From positions 930,001 through 994,000 of the forward strand of contig NZ_JAGKSR010000001.1 in assembly GCF_017939615.1 (NCBI RefSeq): a stretch of 64,000 bases of DNA. The letters run 5' to 3'. Made by a program: the position numbers and the translations under genes. Numbering within the stretch: position 1 is the first letter of the stretch; each line of letters starts with the position of its first letter. The stretch comes from Microbacterium sp. BLY (GTDB taxonomy: Bacteria; Actinomycetota; Actinomycetes; Actinomycetales; Microbacteriaceae). A model generated the notes under the pieces. That model was not told the DNA's origin. It saw nothing but the letters and a program-made list of their open reading frames with translations, and did not search any database. Below are positions 37,417 to 45,775 of the stretch, piece by piece.

Positions 37417-38096
37417 ACTGGGTCGGCGACAACCTCGGGCTGATCCTCGAGCTCACCGCCGTGCATCTGCAGCAGAGTGCGATCGCCATCGTGCTCGGCT
37501 TCGTGCTGGCACTGCCGCTGGGATGGGTGGCCTGGCGCTATCAGCTCGTCAAGGGACCGGTCATCGTGCTGACCGGTCTGCTGTACACGATCCCGTCCCT
37601 GGCGCTCCTCATCCTGCTGCCGTCGGTGGCGGGCTACCCGGCTCGGAGCCCGGCCAACCTCGTCATCGGCCTCACCATCTACGCGGTCGCGATCCTCGTG
37701 CGCGCCGTGTCCGACGGCCTGGACTCGGTCGACCCCGCCATTCGGCAGTCGGCGGTCGCCATGGGGTACGGCGGGTTCCGCCGCTTCTGGACGGTGGATT
37801 TCCCGCTTGCCGGACCGGTCATTCTCGCGGGCCTGCGGGTGGCCGCCGTGAGCACGATCTCGCTGGCGACAGTCGGGATCCTCGTCGGCGTCACGAACCT
37901 GGGCTACCTGTTCACGAATGGTCTCCAGCGCCGCATCCTCGCCGAGGTGTTCACGGGCATCGTGGCCGTCGTCGTCATCGCCCTCGTCATCGACCTGCTG
38001 CTGGTGCTTCTCGGCCGTGCCCTCATGCCGTGGACCCGGGCGGCAGCCACCCCCGCCGCGGCGCGCCGGACGATCGCTCTGAGGACGGCCGCATGA
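37413..38096 (+). CDS. opuCB: osmoprotectant ABC transporter permease
   Basis: A 227-residue permease with five to six helices and the EAA-like loop RQSAVAMGYGGFRRFWTVDFPLA (split RQSAVAMGYGG, FRRFWTVDFPL). The segment TGLLYTIPSLALLILLP is typical of OpuCB/OpuCD. GTG start overlapping opuCA. It pairs with the next gene to form the transmembrane channel. Confidence 0.9.
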   Translation: MNWVGDNLGLILELTAVHLQQSAIAIVLGFVLALPLGWVAWRYQLVKGPVIVLTGLLYTIPSLALLILLPSVAGYPARSPANLVIGLTIYAVAILVRAVSDGLDSVDPAIRQSAVAMGYGGFRRFWTVDFPLAGPVILAGLRVAAVSTISLATVGILVGVTNLGYLFTNGLQRRILAEVFTGIVAVVVIALVIDLLLVLLGRALMPWTRAAATPAAARRTIALRTAA

Positions 38097-38812
38097 ACGT
38101 CTTCACTGAGGCCTTCGCGTGGCTCTTCTCCCCCGACCGCTGGGTCGGCTCCTACTCGCTTCCGGTGCTGTTCGGCCAGCATGTGTTCTACACGATCGTC
38201 TCGGTACTGATCGCCGCCGTCATCGCGGTCCCGCTGGGGTGGCTCATCGGACACACGGGCAAGGGGCGGGAGGTCGCGGTCGCCGTCTCCGGAGCAGCAC
38301 GTGCGATCCCGTCGTTCGGCCTGATGGTCCTGCTGGTACTCCTGCTGGGGGTGCTACGCACACCGCTGGCGGCGATCATCACGTTCGTCATTCTGGCGAT
38401 CCCCTCCCTCCTCGCCGGCGCGTACACCGGACTGGAGGCAGTCGATCGTCGCACCATCGACGCGGCGCGGGCGATGGGGATGACCGGCTGGCAGGTGTTC
38501 TGGAAGGTGGAGGTGCCGCTCGGGATGCCTCTCCTCGTCGGCGGACTCCGGTCGGCGCTCCTTCAGGTCATCGCCACGGTCACCATCGCCGCGTACGTGA
38601 ACCTCGGCGGCCTCGGCTGGCCCATCATCCAGGGCATCCCGCTCCGTCGTTTCGACCAGGTGCTCGGTGGCGCGATCCTCGTCGCGGTGCTCGCGCTCCT
38701 CGTCGACCTCCTGCTCGCCCTCGCCCAGCACGCTTCCGTCCCGCGGGGCGTGCGCACGCGTCCGCAACGCCGTCGATCCCGGTCGGCAGCGCCCACGGCC
38801 GCGACCGCCTGA
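38093..38812 (+). CDS. opuCD: osmoprotectant ABC transporter permease
   Basis: A 239-residue permease homologous to the previous one, with six helices, the AARAIPSFGLMVLLVLLLG segment and the coupling loop RAMGMTGWQVFWKVEVPL. The ATG overlaps the stop of opuCB (ATGA). A basic Arg-rich tail of about 25 residues ends the protein. Confidence 0.9.
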   Translation: MNVFTEAFAWLFSPDRWVGSYSLPVLFGQHVFYTIVSVLIAAVIAVPLGWLIGHTGKGREVAVAVSGAARAIPSFGLMVLLVLLLGVLRTPLAAIITFVILAIPSLLAGAYTGLEAVDRRTIDAARAMGMTGWQVFWKVEVPLGMPLLVGGLRSALLQVIATVTIAAYVNLGGLGWPIIQGIPLRRFDQVLGGAILVAVLALLVDLLLALAQHASVPRGVRTRPQRRRSRSAAPTAATA

Positions 38813-38847
38813 CCCACAGCATCGTCCCCCAGAGAAGAGGAAGTCCC

Positions 38848-39768
38848 ATGTTCACCGCACGAAAGTCCCGCCTCGCCCTTGCCGGCGGCGTCGCACTCGC
38901 CGCCGCGCTCGCGCTCTCCGGCTGCGCCAACAGCAACCCGCTGGACGCACCTACCGACGACGCCGGAGACGGGGGTGGCAGCGACACCATCGTCATCGGC
39001 TCGCAGGCGTACTACTCGAACGAGATCATCGCCGAGATCTACGCGCAGGCGCTCGAGGCCGCGGACTTCGACGTCGATCGTCAGTTCAGCATCGGTCAGC
39101 GCGACGCCTACATGCCGGACGTCGAGTCCGGGGCGATCGACCTGTTCCCGGAGTACACGGGCAACCTGCTCGAGTACCTGGACAAGGATGCGACCGCCAC
39201 GAGCCCGGACGACGTCTACGCCGCCCTGCAGGATGCGCTCCCCGAAGGTCTCACGGCGCTCGACTACGCCGAGGCGTCCGACCAGGACACCTACACGGTA
39301 CTCAAGAGCTTCGCCGAGGAGAACGACCTCACCTCGATCGCCGACCTCGCGGACGTGACCACCCCGGTCACCATCGGCGCGGCCCCGGAGTTCGAGCAGC
39401 GTCCGTACGGGCCGGCCGCGGCCAAGGAGGTCTACGGCGTCGACCTGGCATTCTCGGCCACCGGCCCGACCACGCTGGAGTCGCTGCTCGCCGGTGAGAT
39501 CCAGGTCGCGGACATCTACTCCGCCGACCCGGCGTTCCAGACCGAGGACATCGTGGCCCTGGAGGACCCGGAGAACATCATCCTCGCCTCGAACGTCGTC
39601 CCGATCGCGTCCAGCGACGTGGCCGACGAGATCGCCGACGTCATCAACGGCATCAGCGCCAAGCTGACCGCCGAGGAGCTCGTCGCCCTCAACGTGCAGA
39701 GCACGGTCGACCAGAAGTCGGCGGAGGACATCGCGAAGAAGTGGCTCACGGACAACGACCTCATCTGA
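38848..39768 (+). CDS. opuCC: osmoprotectant-binding lipoprotein
   Basis: A 306-residue lipoprotein. The signal peptide ends in the lipobox LALSGC (Cys26), followed by an acidic-glycine linker and the OpuAC/OsmX-type fold: VIGSQAYYSNEIIAEIYAQA, GAIDLFPEYTGNLLEYL (the conserved YTG) and SLLAGEIQVADIYSADPA. It captures quaternary amines such as glycine betaine, carnitine or choline for the permeases. It lies 35 bp after opuCD with AGAGAAGAGGAAG before the ATG. A strong hairpin follows at 39781. Confidence 0.92.
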   Translation: MFTARKSRLALAGGVALAAALALSGCANSNPLDAPTDDAGDGGGSDTIVIGSQAYYSNEIIAEIYAQALEAADFDVDRQFSIGQRDAYMPDVESGAIDLFPEYTGNLLEYLDKDATATSPDDVYAALQDALPEGLTALDYAEASDQDTYTVLKSFAEENDLTSIADLADVTTPVTIGAAPEFEQRPYGPAAAKEVYGVDLAFSATGPTTLESLLAGEIQVADIYSADPAFQTEDIVALEDPENIILASNVVPIASSDVADEIADVINGISAKLTAEELVALNVQSTVDQKSAEDIAKKWLTDNDLI

Positions 39769-39780
39769 GTCGTCTTCCCG

Positions 39781-39814
39781 CGGAGCGCCCGGCCCTCAGG
39801 GGTCGGGCGCTCCG
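39781..39814 (+). terminator. terminator of the opuC operon
   Basis: CGGAGCGCCCG (39781-39791) and CGGGCGCTCCG (39804-39814) are perfect 11-bp arms, 13 bp after the opuCC stop, followed by GTCGTTCTC. Confidence 0.75.
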
Positions 39815-39831
39815 TCGTTCTCACCCGCCCC

Positions 39832-39917
39832 GTGCACAACTCCGGAGCTCTCGCCCGACACGCCGCCGAACGCCCCCGGACGGCGGGGTGTCGCCCCGGA
39901 TCTCCGCCGTTGTGCGC
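39832..39917. repeat. diverged CACAACTC palindromic element
   Basis: GTGCACAACTCCGGAG (39832-39847) and CTCCGCCGTTGTGCGC (39902-39917) match as inverted arms at 13 of 16 positions, with an inner pair CGACAC / GTGTCG. The left arm keeps CACAACTC-GGAG of the elements at 2218 and 3277, and the length (86 bp) is the same. It lies between the opuC terminator and a convergent gene. Confidence 0.55.
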
Positions 39918-39933
39918 GGGGAAGGCGGCTGAG

Positions 39934-41169
39934 TCAGGTACGGGCGTCCTGCTTGGGCACGACCACCTGCTTGATGATGATGAGGATCGAGGCGGTCACG
40001 GGGACGGCCACGAGAGCGCCGAGGAGGCCGAGGAGCGTGCCCCCGGCGAGGGCACCGATGACAACGAGCGAGCCCGGCACCGCGACGGCCTTGTTCATGA
40101 CCCGCGGGGTGAGCACGTACGCCTCGATCTGCATGTAGACGAGGTAGACGCCGGCGAACACCAGGGCGGCGATCGGGTTCGTGAACAGGGCGAGGATGGT
40201 GCCGATCATCCAGAACAGCACCGAGCCGACGAGCGGGATGAGCGTGACGCAGAAGGCGATCGCGGCCATGAGCGGCGGGAACGGCAGGCCCAGCACCGAG
40301 TACAGGATCAGCGCGAGGGTCGCGTTGCAGAACGCGAGGACGACCATGCCCATGACGTACCCACCGACCGACTCCGTGATCTGCTGCGAGATGTCGCCGG
40401 CCTGCTCGCGGTCGCGGGCCGGGACGAGGCGCAGCAGGCCCTGCCGCATGACGGGCAGCGTCGCGAGGAAGTACAGCGTCAGCACGAGGACGATGATCGC
40501 GCCGGAGATGCCGCTGGCGATGGACGCCCCGACCTGCAGGGCGCCGCCGCCGATCGTCGCCAGGTTGCCGAAGTCGGAGAGGAACTTCTGCACCTCCGAC
40601 ACGAGGTCCTGGAACTGATCGCCGAACTGGTTGTTGAGGGTGCCGTAGAGGTCGGTCTTGGTGAAGTCCTGGACCATGCCCGGGACGGACTTCACGAAGC
40701 TCGCGATCTGATCCACGACGATCGGCACGATCATCCACAGGACGAGGGCGACGACGATGATGAGCGCGAGGATGGTCGTCACGACGGCCAGGGCACGGGA
40801 CAGGCCACGGCGTTCCAGGAAACGCACCGCCGGGTCGAGGCCGAGGGATGCGAACAGGGCGAGCGCGATGTAGATGAGCACGGTGGAGAGGTTCGACAGC
40901 GCCATGCCGATGACGATCGCTCCGAGGCCGCCGAGCGTCACGAGGAAACCGAACACGAACGGGCGGTCGATCCGCGTCCAGAACGAGCGGCTCGGCGTGG
41001 TCGGCTCGATCACCACGGGCCTGGTCGGCCCGGCCGGCGTCGTGAGGGCTCCGGGCGCCTCCTCGGCGACGCCCGCGAGCGCTGCGTCGACGGGAGCGGG
41101 GCCACCGTCGACGGCGGGGACGCCGCGGTCGTCGTGCGGAGCGGGGGACGGCGACTCGTCGTTGCTCAT
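39934..41169 (-). CDS. AI-2E family transporter (PerM-like)
   Basis: A 411-residue membrane protein with about eight helices. It shows the AI-2E_transport layout: two N-terminal helices after a 75-residue Pro/Ala-rich tail, an extracellular helical domain (roughly 170-235) and the C-terminal cluster LPFPPLMAAIAFCVTLIPLVG with the AGVYLVYMQIEAYVLTPRVM block. Members include TqsA and Na+/H+ antiporter-like PerM proteins; the substrate is uncertain. TATCGT lies seven bases before the ATG, suggesting a leaderless transcript. Confidence 0.88.
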   Translation of the reverse strand: MSNDESPSPAPHDDRGVPAVDGGPAPVDAALAGVAEEAPGALTTPAGPTRPVVIEPTTPSRSFWTRIDRPFVFGFLVTLGGLGAIVIGMALSNLSTVLIYIALALFASLGLDPAVRFLERRGLSRALAVVTTILALIIVVALVLWMIVPIVVDQIASFVKSVPGMVQDFTKTDLYGTLNNQFGDQFQDLVSEVQKFLSDFGNLATIGGGALQVGASIASGISGAIIVLVLTLYFLATLPVMRQGLLRLVPARDREQAGDISQQITESVGGYVMGMVVLAFCNATLALILYSVLGLPFPPLMAAIAFCVTLIPLVGSVLFWMIGTILALFTNPIAALVFAGVYLVYMQIEAYVLTPRVMNKAVAVPGSLVVIGALAGGTLLGLLGALVAVPVTASILIIIKQVVVPKQDART

Positions 41170-41232
41170 GACCACACGATAGCGGTGACCCTCGGCGGAG
41201 GGAGGGCGATCCGCGGCTCTAGAGTAGGGGGC

Positions 41233-41532
41233 ATGACTGCCGCAGAGGACCCGAAGGCCGAACTGCTGCGCCTGCGCGCGAGCATCGACAACATCGACGC
41301 GGCGCTGATCTTCCTGCTCGCCGAGCGCTTCCGCGCCACCCAGCAGGTCGGCCAGCTCAAGGCCGAGCACGCGATGCCGCCGTCGGACCCGAATCGGGAG
41401 GAGCAGCAGGTCGCGCGGCTCCGCGCCCTCGCCGAGGACGCCCACCTCGACCCCGAGTTCGCGGAGAAGTGGTTCAACTTCGTCGTCGCGGAGGTCATCC
41501 GCCACCACACCGAGGCCGCCGAGGGCCGCTGA
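41233..41532 (+). CDS. chorismate mutase (AroQ type)
   Basis: A 99-residue all-helical enzyme converting chorismate to prephenate. Conserved positions of the AroQ class are visible: LRASIDNIDAALIFLLAERF, then the lysine of VGQLKAEHAMPPSDPNREE and a final helix FNFVVAEVIRHH. There is no signal peptide, so it is cytoplasmic. The segment AMPPSDPNREEQQVARL resembles mycobacterial AroQ-delta proteins, which need a DAHP synthase partner for full activity. It is divergent from the AI-2E gene with TAGAGT just upstream of AGGGGGC. Confidence 0.9.
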   Translation: MTAAEDPKAELLRLRASIDNIDAALIFLLAERFRATQQVGQLKAEHAMPPSDPNREEQQVARLRALAEDAHLDPEFAEKWFNFVVAEVIRHHTEAAEGR

Positions 41533-41542
41533 GCCGTCGCGC

Positions 41543-43249
41543 TCAGGCGCCGCGCGCGGCGAGCAGCCTGTCCCGCACCTCGCGGCGCAGCACCTTGCCG
41601 ATGAGCGACCGGGGGAGGTCGTCGACGGCGGTGATGCGACGCGGCACCTTGTAGGCGGTCAGGTGGGTGCGGCAGAAGTCGCGGAGTCCGTCCATGTCGG
41701 CCGCGGCGCCCTCGCGGAGGACGACGGCGGCGGCGACCTCCTCCCCGCCGCTCGACCGGGGCAGCCCGACGACCGCGGCCGCCACGACGTCCGGGTGCGC
41801 TTCGAGCGCGTTCTCCACCTCGCTGGGCGAGACGTTGAAGCCCCCGGTGATGATGAGCTCCTTGCGGCGGTCGACGATGGTCACGAAACCGTCCGGCGAG
41901 ACCTCGGCGATGTCGCCCGTGCGTAGCCAGCCGTCCGGGAGCAGGGTCTCGGCCGTCTCCCCTGGCCGCCCCCAGTACCCCTGGAACACCTGCGGGCCAC
42001 GGAGGAGGAGCTCACCCGGCTCGCCCGTCGGCACGTCCACCTCGGGGTCATCCGGGTCGACGATGCGGATCTCGGTGCTCGGGAACGGCACGCCCACGGT
42101 ACCGGGCCGTCGGGTCGGTCCCATCGGGTTGCCGAGCGCCACCGGGGAGGCCTCGGTCATCCCGTAGCCCTCGACGAGGAGGCCGCCGGTCGCCTCCTCC
42201 CACCGCCGCACCGTCGCCACCGGAAGGCTCATCGCGCCGGAGATCGCGAAGCGGATCGTGGAGAGATCCACGGTCCCTCGTGTGGCGGCGCGCGCCAGCT
42301 GGTCGTAGATGGGTGGCACGGCGGGGAGGAAGGTGGGCGGGCTCGTGCGGGCGGCATCGGTGACCAGACCTAGGTCGAACGTCGGGAAGAGGACCACTTT
42401 CGCCCCGATGCTCAACGCGAAGGTGAGGCACAGGGTCAGCCCGTAGGCGTGGAACAGCGGGAGGACGGCGTAGAAGGTCTCTTCGCCATCCCGGAGGCCG
42501 GGTACCCAGGCGCGGCCCTGCATCGCGTTGGCCCGGAGGTTCGCGTGCGTGAGGATCGCCCCCTTGGGGACTCCCGTCGTGCCGCTGGTGTACTGCAGGA
42601 CGGCGGTGTCGCCCAGCGAGGGCGCGGGCGTGCGACGGGGGAGCCGGCGATGCGCGATAAGTTTCTTCCACGGCAGGAGATGGCGGGCCCGCGGAGTGGC
42701 CGTCAGCTTCGCCCGCGACGCGCGGGCCTTCGGCAGCGGAAGCCGCAGCAGGAAGCGCTTCGACAGCGGCATCGCGGTCGTCAGGTCGATGCTCACGATG
42801 TGCTCGACGCGCAGGTCGTCCGGGAAGCCCGCGACCGTGTCGGCGACCTTGTCCCAGACGATCGCGACGCGCGCGCCGTGGTCCTCGAACTGGTGCCGCA
42901 GCTCGCGTGCCGTGTAGAGCGGGTTGTGCTCGACGACGATCGCGCCGAGACGGAGGACCGCGTAGAACGCGACGACGTGCTGCGGGCAGTTGGGCAGCAC
43001 CAGCGCCACACGGTCGCCCTTCGTGACGCCCAGGTGGCGCAGGCCCTCCGCGGCGCGATCGATCTGCTCGCCGAGGTCGCGGTACGTCGTGACCGCGCCG
43101 AAGAACTCGAGGGCGGGACGGCGGGCGTACTTCCGGATGCTCGCCGACAGCATCTCGGGCAGCGTCTGCGTCGGCTCGTCGATGTCGGCGGGCACGCCGT
43201 CGGCGTACGAGCGCAGCCAGGGGCGGGAAGACAGAGGCGAGTCGGTCAT
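41543..43249 (-). CDS. long-chain fatty-acid-CoA ligase
   Basis: A 568-residue AMP-forming ligase. Core motifs are YTSGTTGVPKGAI (about 220-232), YGMTEASPVALGNP, the hinge GWLRTGDIAEVSPDGFVTIVDRRKE and the C-terminal catalytic lysine in RSLIGKVLRR. An insert of about 45 basic residues (roughly 160-205) before the P-loop is typical of actinobacterial FadD proteins. It activates a fatty acid to its CoA thioester via an acyl-adenylate at the membrane. The chain-length preference is unknown. Confidence 0.9.
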   Translation of the reverse strand: MTDSPLSSRPWLRSYADGVPADIDEPTQTLPEMLSASIRKYARRPALEFFGAVTTYRDLGEQIDRAAEGLRHLGVTKGDRVALVLPNCPQHVVAFYAVLRLGAIVVEHNPLYTARELRHQFEDHGARVAIVWDKVADTVAGFPDDLRVEHIVSIDLTTAMPLSKRFLLRLPLPKARASRAKLTATPRARHLLPWKKLIAHRRLPRRTPAPSLGDTAVLQYTSGTTGVPKGAILTHANLRANAMQGRAWVPGLRDGEETFYAVLPLFHAYGLTLCLTFALSIGAKVVLFPTFDLGLVTDAARTSPPTFLPAVPPIYDQLARAATRGTVDLSTIRFAISGAMSLPVATVRRWEEATGGLLVEGYGMTEASPVALGNPMGPTRRPGTVGVPFPSTEIRIVDPDDPEVDVPTGEPGELLLRGPQVFQGYWGRPGETAETLLPDGWLRTGDIAEVSPDGFVTIVDRRKELIITGGFNVSPSEVENALEAHPDVVAAAVVGLPRSSGGEEVAAAVVLREGAAADMDGLRDFCRTHLTAYKVPRRITAVDDLPRSLIGKVLRREVRDRLLAARGA

Positions 43250-43295
43250 CTCTCCATCCTGCGTCACGGACCTGTGCCCCGCCTCCCCCTTGCGC

Positions 43296-43862
43296 TCACT
43301 CGGGTTCGGTGTGCACCCGTCCGTCCGCGAGGGCACCCATCACGATCGCGTCGACCCAGTCGCCCTGCCACCGCAGGGCATGGCGGCGCCGCCCCTCGAC
43401 CACGAATCCGGCCTTCTCGTATGCGCGCTGCGCCCGCGGGTTGAAGGCGAACACCTCGAGCTCCACCCGATGCAGACCGACCGTGTCGAACGCATGCCGG
43501 AGCACCGCGCGCGTCGCCTCGGTCCCGTATCCGGCGCCGAACCACTGCGGGCCCGCGAGAGCGATGCGGAAGCCGGCCGAGAGGTTCTCCTCGTCCAGGT
43601 CGCTGAGGACCACCTCGCCGATGTGCGCGCCGTCTTCGCGGCGGAGGATCGCCCAGTCCGCCCGGTCGTCCCGGTCGGCGAGCGATCGGAGCCAGGTCTC
43701 GACGCCCTCGCGGGTGAACCGGTCGTGCGTCCCGGTCAGGCGCAGCACCTCGGGTTCCTGCAGCGCGGCCCAGGTGCCGTCGAGGTGCTCGGGGCCGAGC
43801 GGGACGAGCTCCAGACGCGCGGTCGACAGCACGGGGACGGGGGTGAGGGTGGGCAGGTCCAT
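43296..43862 (-). CDS. GNAT family N-acetyltransferase (RimJ/RimL-like)
   Basis: A 188-residue acetyltransferase of the RimJ/RimL type: TARLELVPLGPEHLDGTW at the start, the acetyl-CoA loop as WFGAGYGTEATRAVLRHAF and the C-terminal RVELEVFAFNPRAQRAYEKAGF. The substrate is probably a protein N-terminus or small amine. Its ATG overlaps the stop of the upstream SDR gene by one base (shared A at 43862), so the two are co-transcribed. Confidence 0.88.
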   Translation of the reverse strand: MDLPTLTPVPVLSTARLELVPLGPEHLDGTWAALQEPEVLRLTGTHDRFTREGVETWLRSLADRDDRADWAILRREDGAHIGEVVLSDLDEENLSAGFRIALAGPQWFGAGYGTEATRAVLRHAFDTVGLHRVELEVFAFNPRAQRAYEKAGFVVEGRRRHALRWQGDWVDAIVMGALADGRVHTEPE

Positions 43863-44455
43863 CAGACCGTGAGCACCCGTCCCGTCACGACCCCTTCGAT
43901 GGCTCGGACGTACGCCCGCCCGACCTCCTCGTCCGTCACCGGCCGGTGGCCGGGGAACGTCGAGAAGTAGCCGGGGGAGTTGGCGAGCACGTCGGGCGAG
44001 ACGGCGTTGATGCGGATGCCGCGCGGTGCTTCGGCGGCCGCCGTCACCACGAACGACTCCAGTGCGCCGTTGGCCATCGCCGCCGCCGCACCGGTCGCGA
44101 TCGGTTCGCGCGCGAGCACGCCGCTGGTGAGGGTCACGGAGCCGCCGTCGGTCACGTGGTCCAGGGCGACGCGCACGACGTCGAGCTGCGCGAGCGTCTT
44201 CCCGGTGAACGCCGCGAGGTAGTCGTCGCGATCCAGGTCGAGGAGCGGCCGGAAGGGCACCGAACCGACGGCGACGACGACCGCGTCGACCGGGCCGACC
44301 CGCTCGAAGAGACTGCGGATGGAGGCGGGGTCGGTGACGTCCACGCTCTGCTCGCCGGAGCGGGACGCCCGCACCACCTCGTGTCCCCGGACGTCGAGGG
44401 TCGCGGCGACCACGCCGCCGATGCTGCCGGTCGCGCCGATCACGAGTGCTTTCAT
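43862..44455 (-). CDS. short-chain dehydrogenase/reductase
   Basis: A 197-residue short SDR. The NAD(P) site VIGATGSIGGVVA is at the N-terminus; the second-strand RASR suggests NADP(H). The usual catalytic YxxxK is replaced: after the serine region VTLTSGVLARE the sequence reads AAAAMANGALESFV, without the Tyr-Lys pair, so it may be an atypical SDR with altered chemistry. The PGYFSTFPGHRPV block is seen in short actinobacterial SDRs. It is in an operon with the acetyltransferase. Confidence 0.82.
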   Translation of the reverse strand: MKALVIGATGSIGGVVAATLDVRGHEVVRASRSGEQSVDVTDPASIRSLFERVGPVDAVVVAVGSVPFRPLLDLDRDDYLAAFTGKTLAQLDVVRVALDHVTDGGSVTLTSGVLAREPIATGAAAAMANGALESFVVTAAAEAPRGIRINAVSPDVLANSPGYFSTFPGHRPVTDEEVGRAYVRAIEGVVTGRVLTV

Positions 44456-44558
44456 GCGGATTCCTCTCCAGGCCGGATCGGGGCGACGGACCGGTCGCCC
44501 CGCGCGAACGAGTCTCCCATCCCGGGCGGGCTCGGGGCCGCGGATGACGGGTGGGTCG

Positions 44559-45653
44559 TCAGCGCGGGCTGAACTCGGCGGCGACCACGCGGGTCGCAGC
44601 ACCCCGCAGGACGGCGTCGTCGAGCGTGCTCGCCGCCACCGCGGGGCCCAGGGACGGGTGGGAGGCGGCGCGGACGGCGGCGGCCGTCGCGTCCACGAGA
44701 TCGGGCGTCACGATGTCCGCCGGACCGCTCAGCAGGATCGTCGGCAGGTCGACGGCGGCGGCGATCACGGAAAGGGACGTGCCGAGGCGGGCGCCGGCGG
44801 CGGCGAGCACCGCGCTGCGGTCCGCGCCGGCCTCCTCCAGGCGCCGAGCGAGGGCGGGAGCCGCGGCCCACGCATGGACGCAGCCCTCCCGTCCGCACAG
44901 GCACGGATCACCCGGGTCGCCGCCCGCCCGGACATGGGCGAGCTCGCGGGCACCGATGGAGCGCTCCACCGGGGCGCCGTCATCGCCCACGACGCGGATG
45001 GCGGTGCCGATGCGCGTCCCGATGCGGACGAGGAGGAAGTCGGTGCCGACGGTGCCGAACCGCTGCGCGGCGTCGGCCACGAGGTCGGCGTCGTCGAAGA
45101 GGTGCACGGGGGCGTCGAGGAGTTCCGCCAGGCGTGGTCCGAGGCCGAGGAGTGCGGACGAGCCGGTGGGTGCGCCGATGCCGATGCCGAGCGCGGGACC
45201 GTCGGCGAGGGCGCGCAGCTCGGCGACGAGGCCGACGATGCCGTCCGCGGCGTCGGGGGTGCGGGGGCGCTGGAGGCGGTGCGTCAGGCGACCGTCCGGA
45301 GAGGCGAGCGCCCCGACGAGGTGTTCGGGGTCGGAGAGATCCAGGGAGATCACCTGCACCGCGCGCCGGTCGAACTCCAGCATCACGGCGGGCTTGCCCG
45401 GCCGGGTCTCCTGGCTGGGGCCGCCCTCCCGGATCACGCCGTCCGCGAGCAGGTCGCGCACGACCTCCGAGACGGTGGGGCGGGCGAGGCCGGTGAGGCG
45501 GGAGAGGTCGGCGCGGCTGAGAGGCGCCTGTTCCATGAGCGTGCGCAGGAGGAGGGCCCTGTTCCGCTCGCGGATGCCGCGGGAATGGCCGTTGGTCGCC
45601 GCCGAGACTCGTGCCCGGTCGGCGGGGCGCTCTAGGATCTGGGGGTAGCGCAC
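44559..45653 (-). CDS. ROK family transcriptional regulator
   Basis: A 364-residue ROK repressor. A winged HTH (LLRTLMEQAPLSRADLSRL / GLARPTVSEVVRDLL, about 35-75) precedes the ROK sugar-kinase-like domain. The zinc motif CLCGREGCVHA is present, but the ATP-site DxGxT is degenerate (ISLDLSDPEH), as expected for a regulator. GTG at 45653 follows GGAGGAGCATC and is preferred over an ATG 13 codons earlier. It is divergent from a second ROK regulator, with an AT-rich TTCAATGAATAAACTAA between them that may be an operator. Confidence 0.85.
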   Translation of the reverse strand: MRYPQILERPADRARVSAATNGHSRGIRERNRALLLRTLMEQAPLSRADLSRLTGLARPTVSEVVRDLLADGVIREGGPSQETRPGKPAVMLEFDRRAVQVISLDLSDPEHLVGALASPDGRLTHRLQRPRTPDAADGIVGLVAELRALADGPALGIGIGAPTGSSALLGLGPRLAELLDAPVHLFDDADLVADAAQRFGTVGTDFLLVRIGTRIGTAIRVVGDDGAPVERSIGARELAHVRAGGDPGDPCLCGREGCVHAWAAAPALARRLEEAGADRSAVLAAAGARLGTSLSVIAAAVDLPTILLSGPADIVTPDLVDATAAAVRAASHPSLGPAVAASTLDDAVLRGAATRVVAAEFSPR

Positions 45654-45775
45654 GATGCTCCTCCGGATCGGGTGCGGGCAGACTTCGTTCAATGAATAAA
45701 CTAACCGACCGAGCGCGTCGAGCGATACCCGCGCCCCTTCCGATGCGCCCCGTTCCGCGAGAAGGAAACCCGCAG

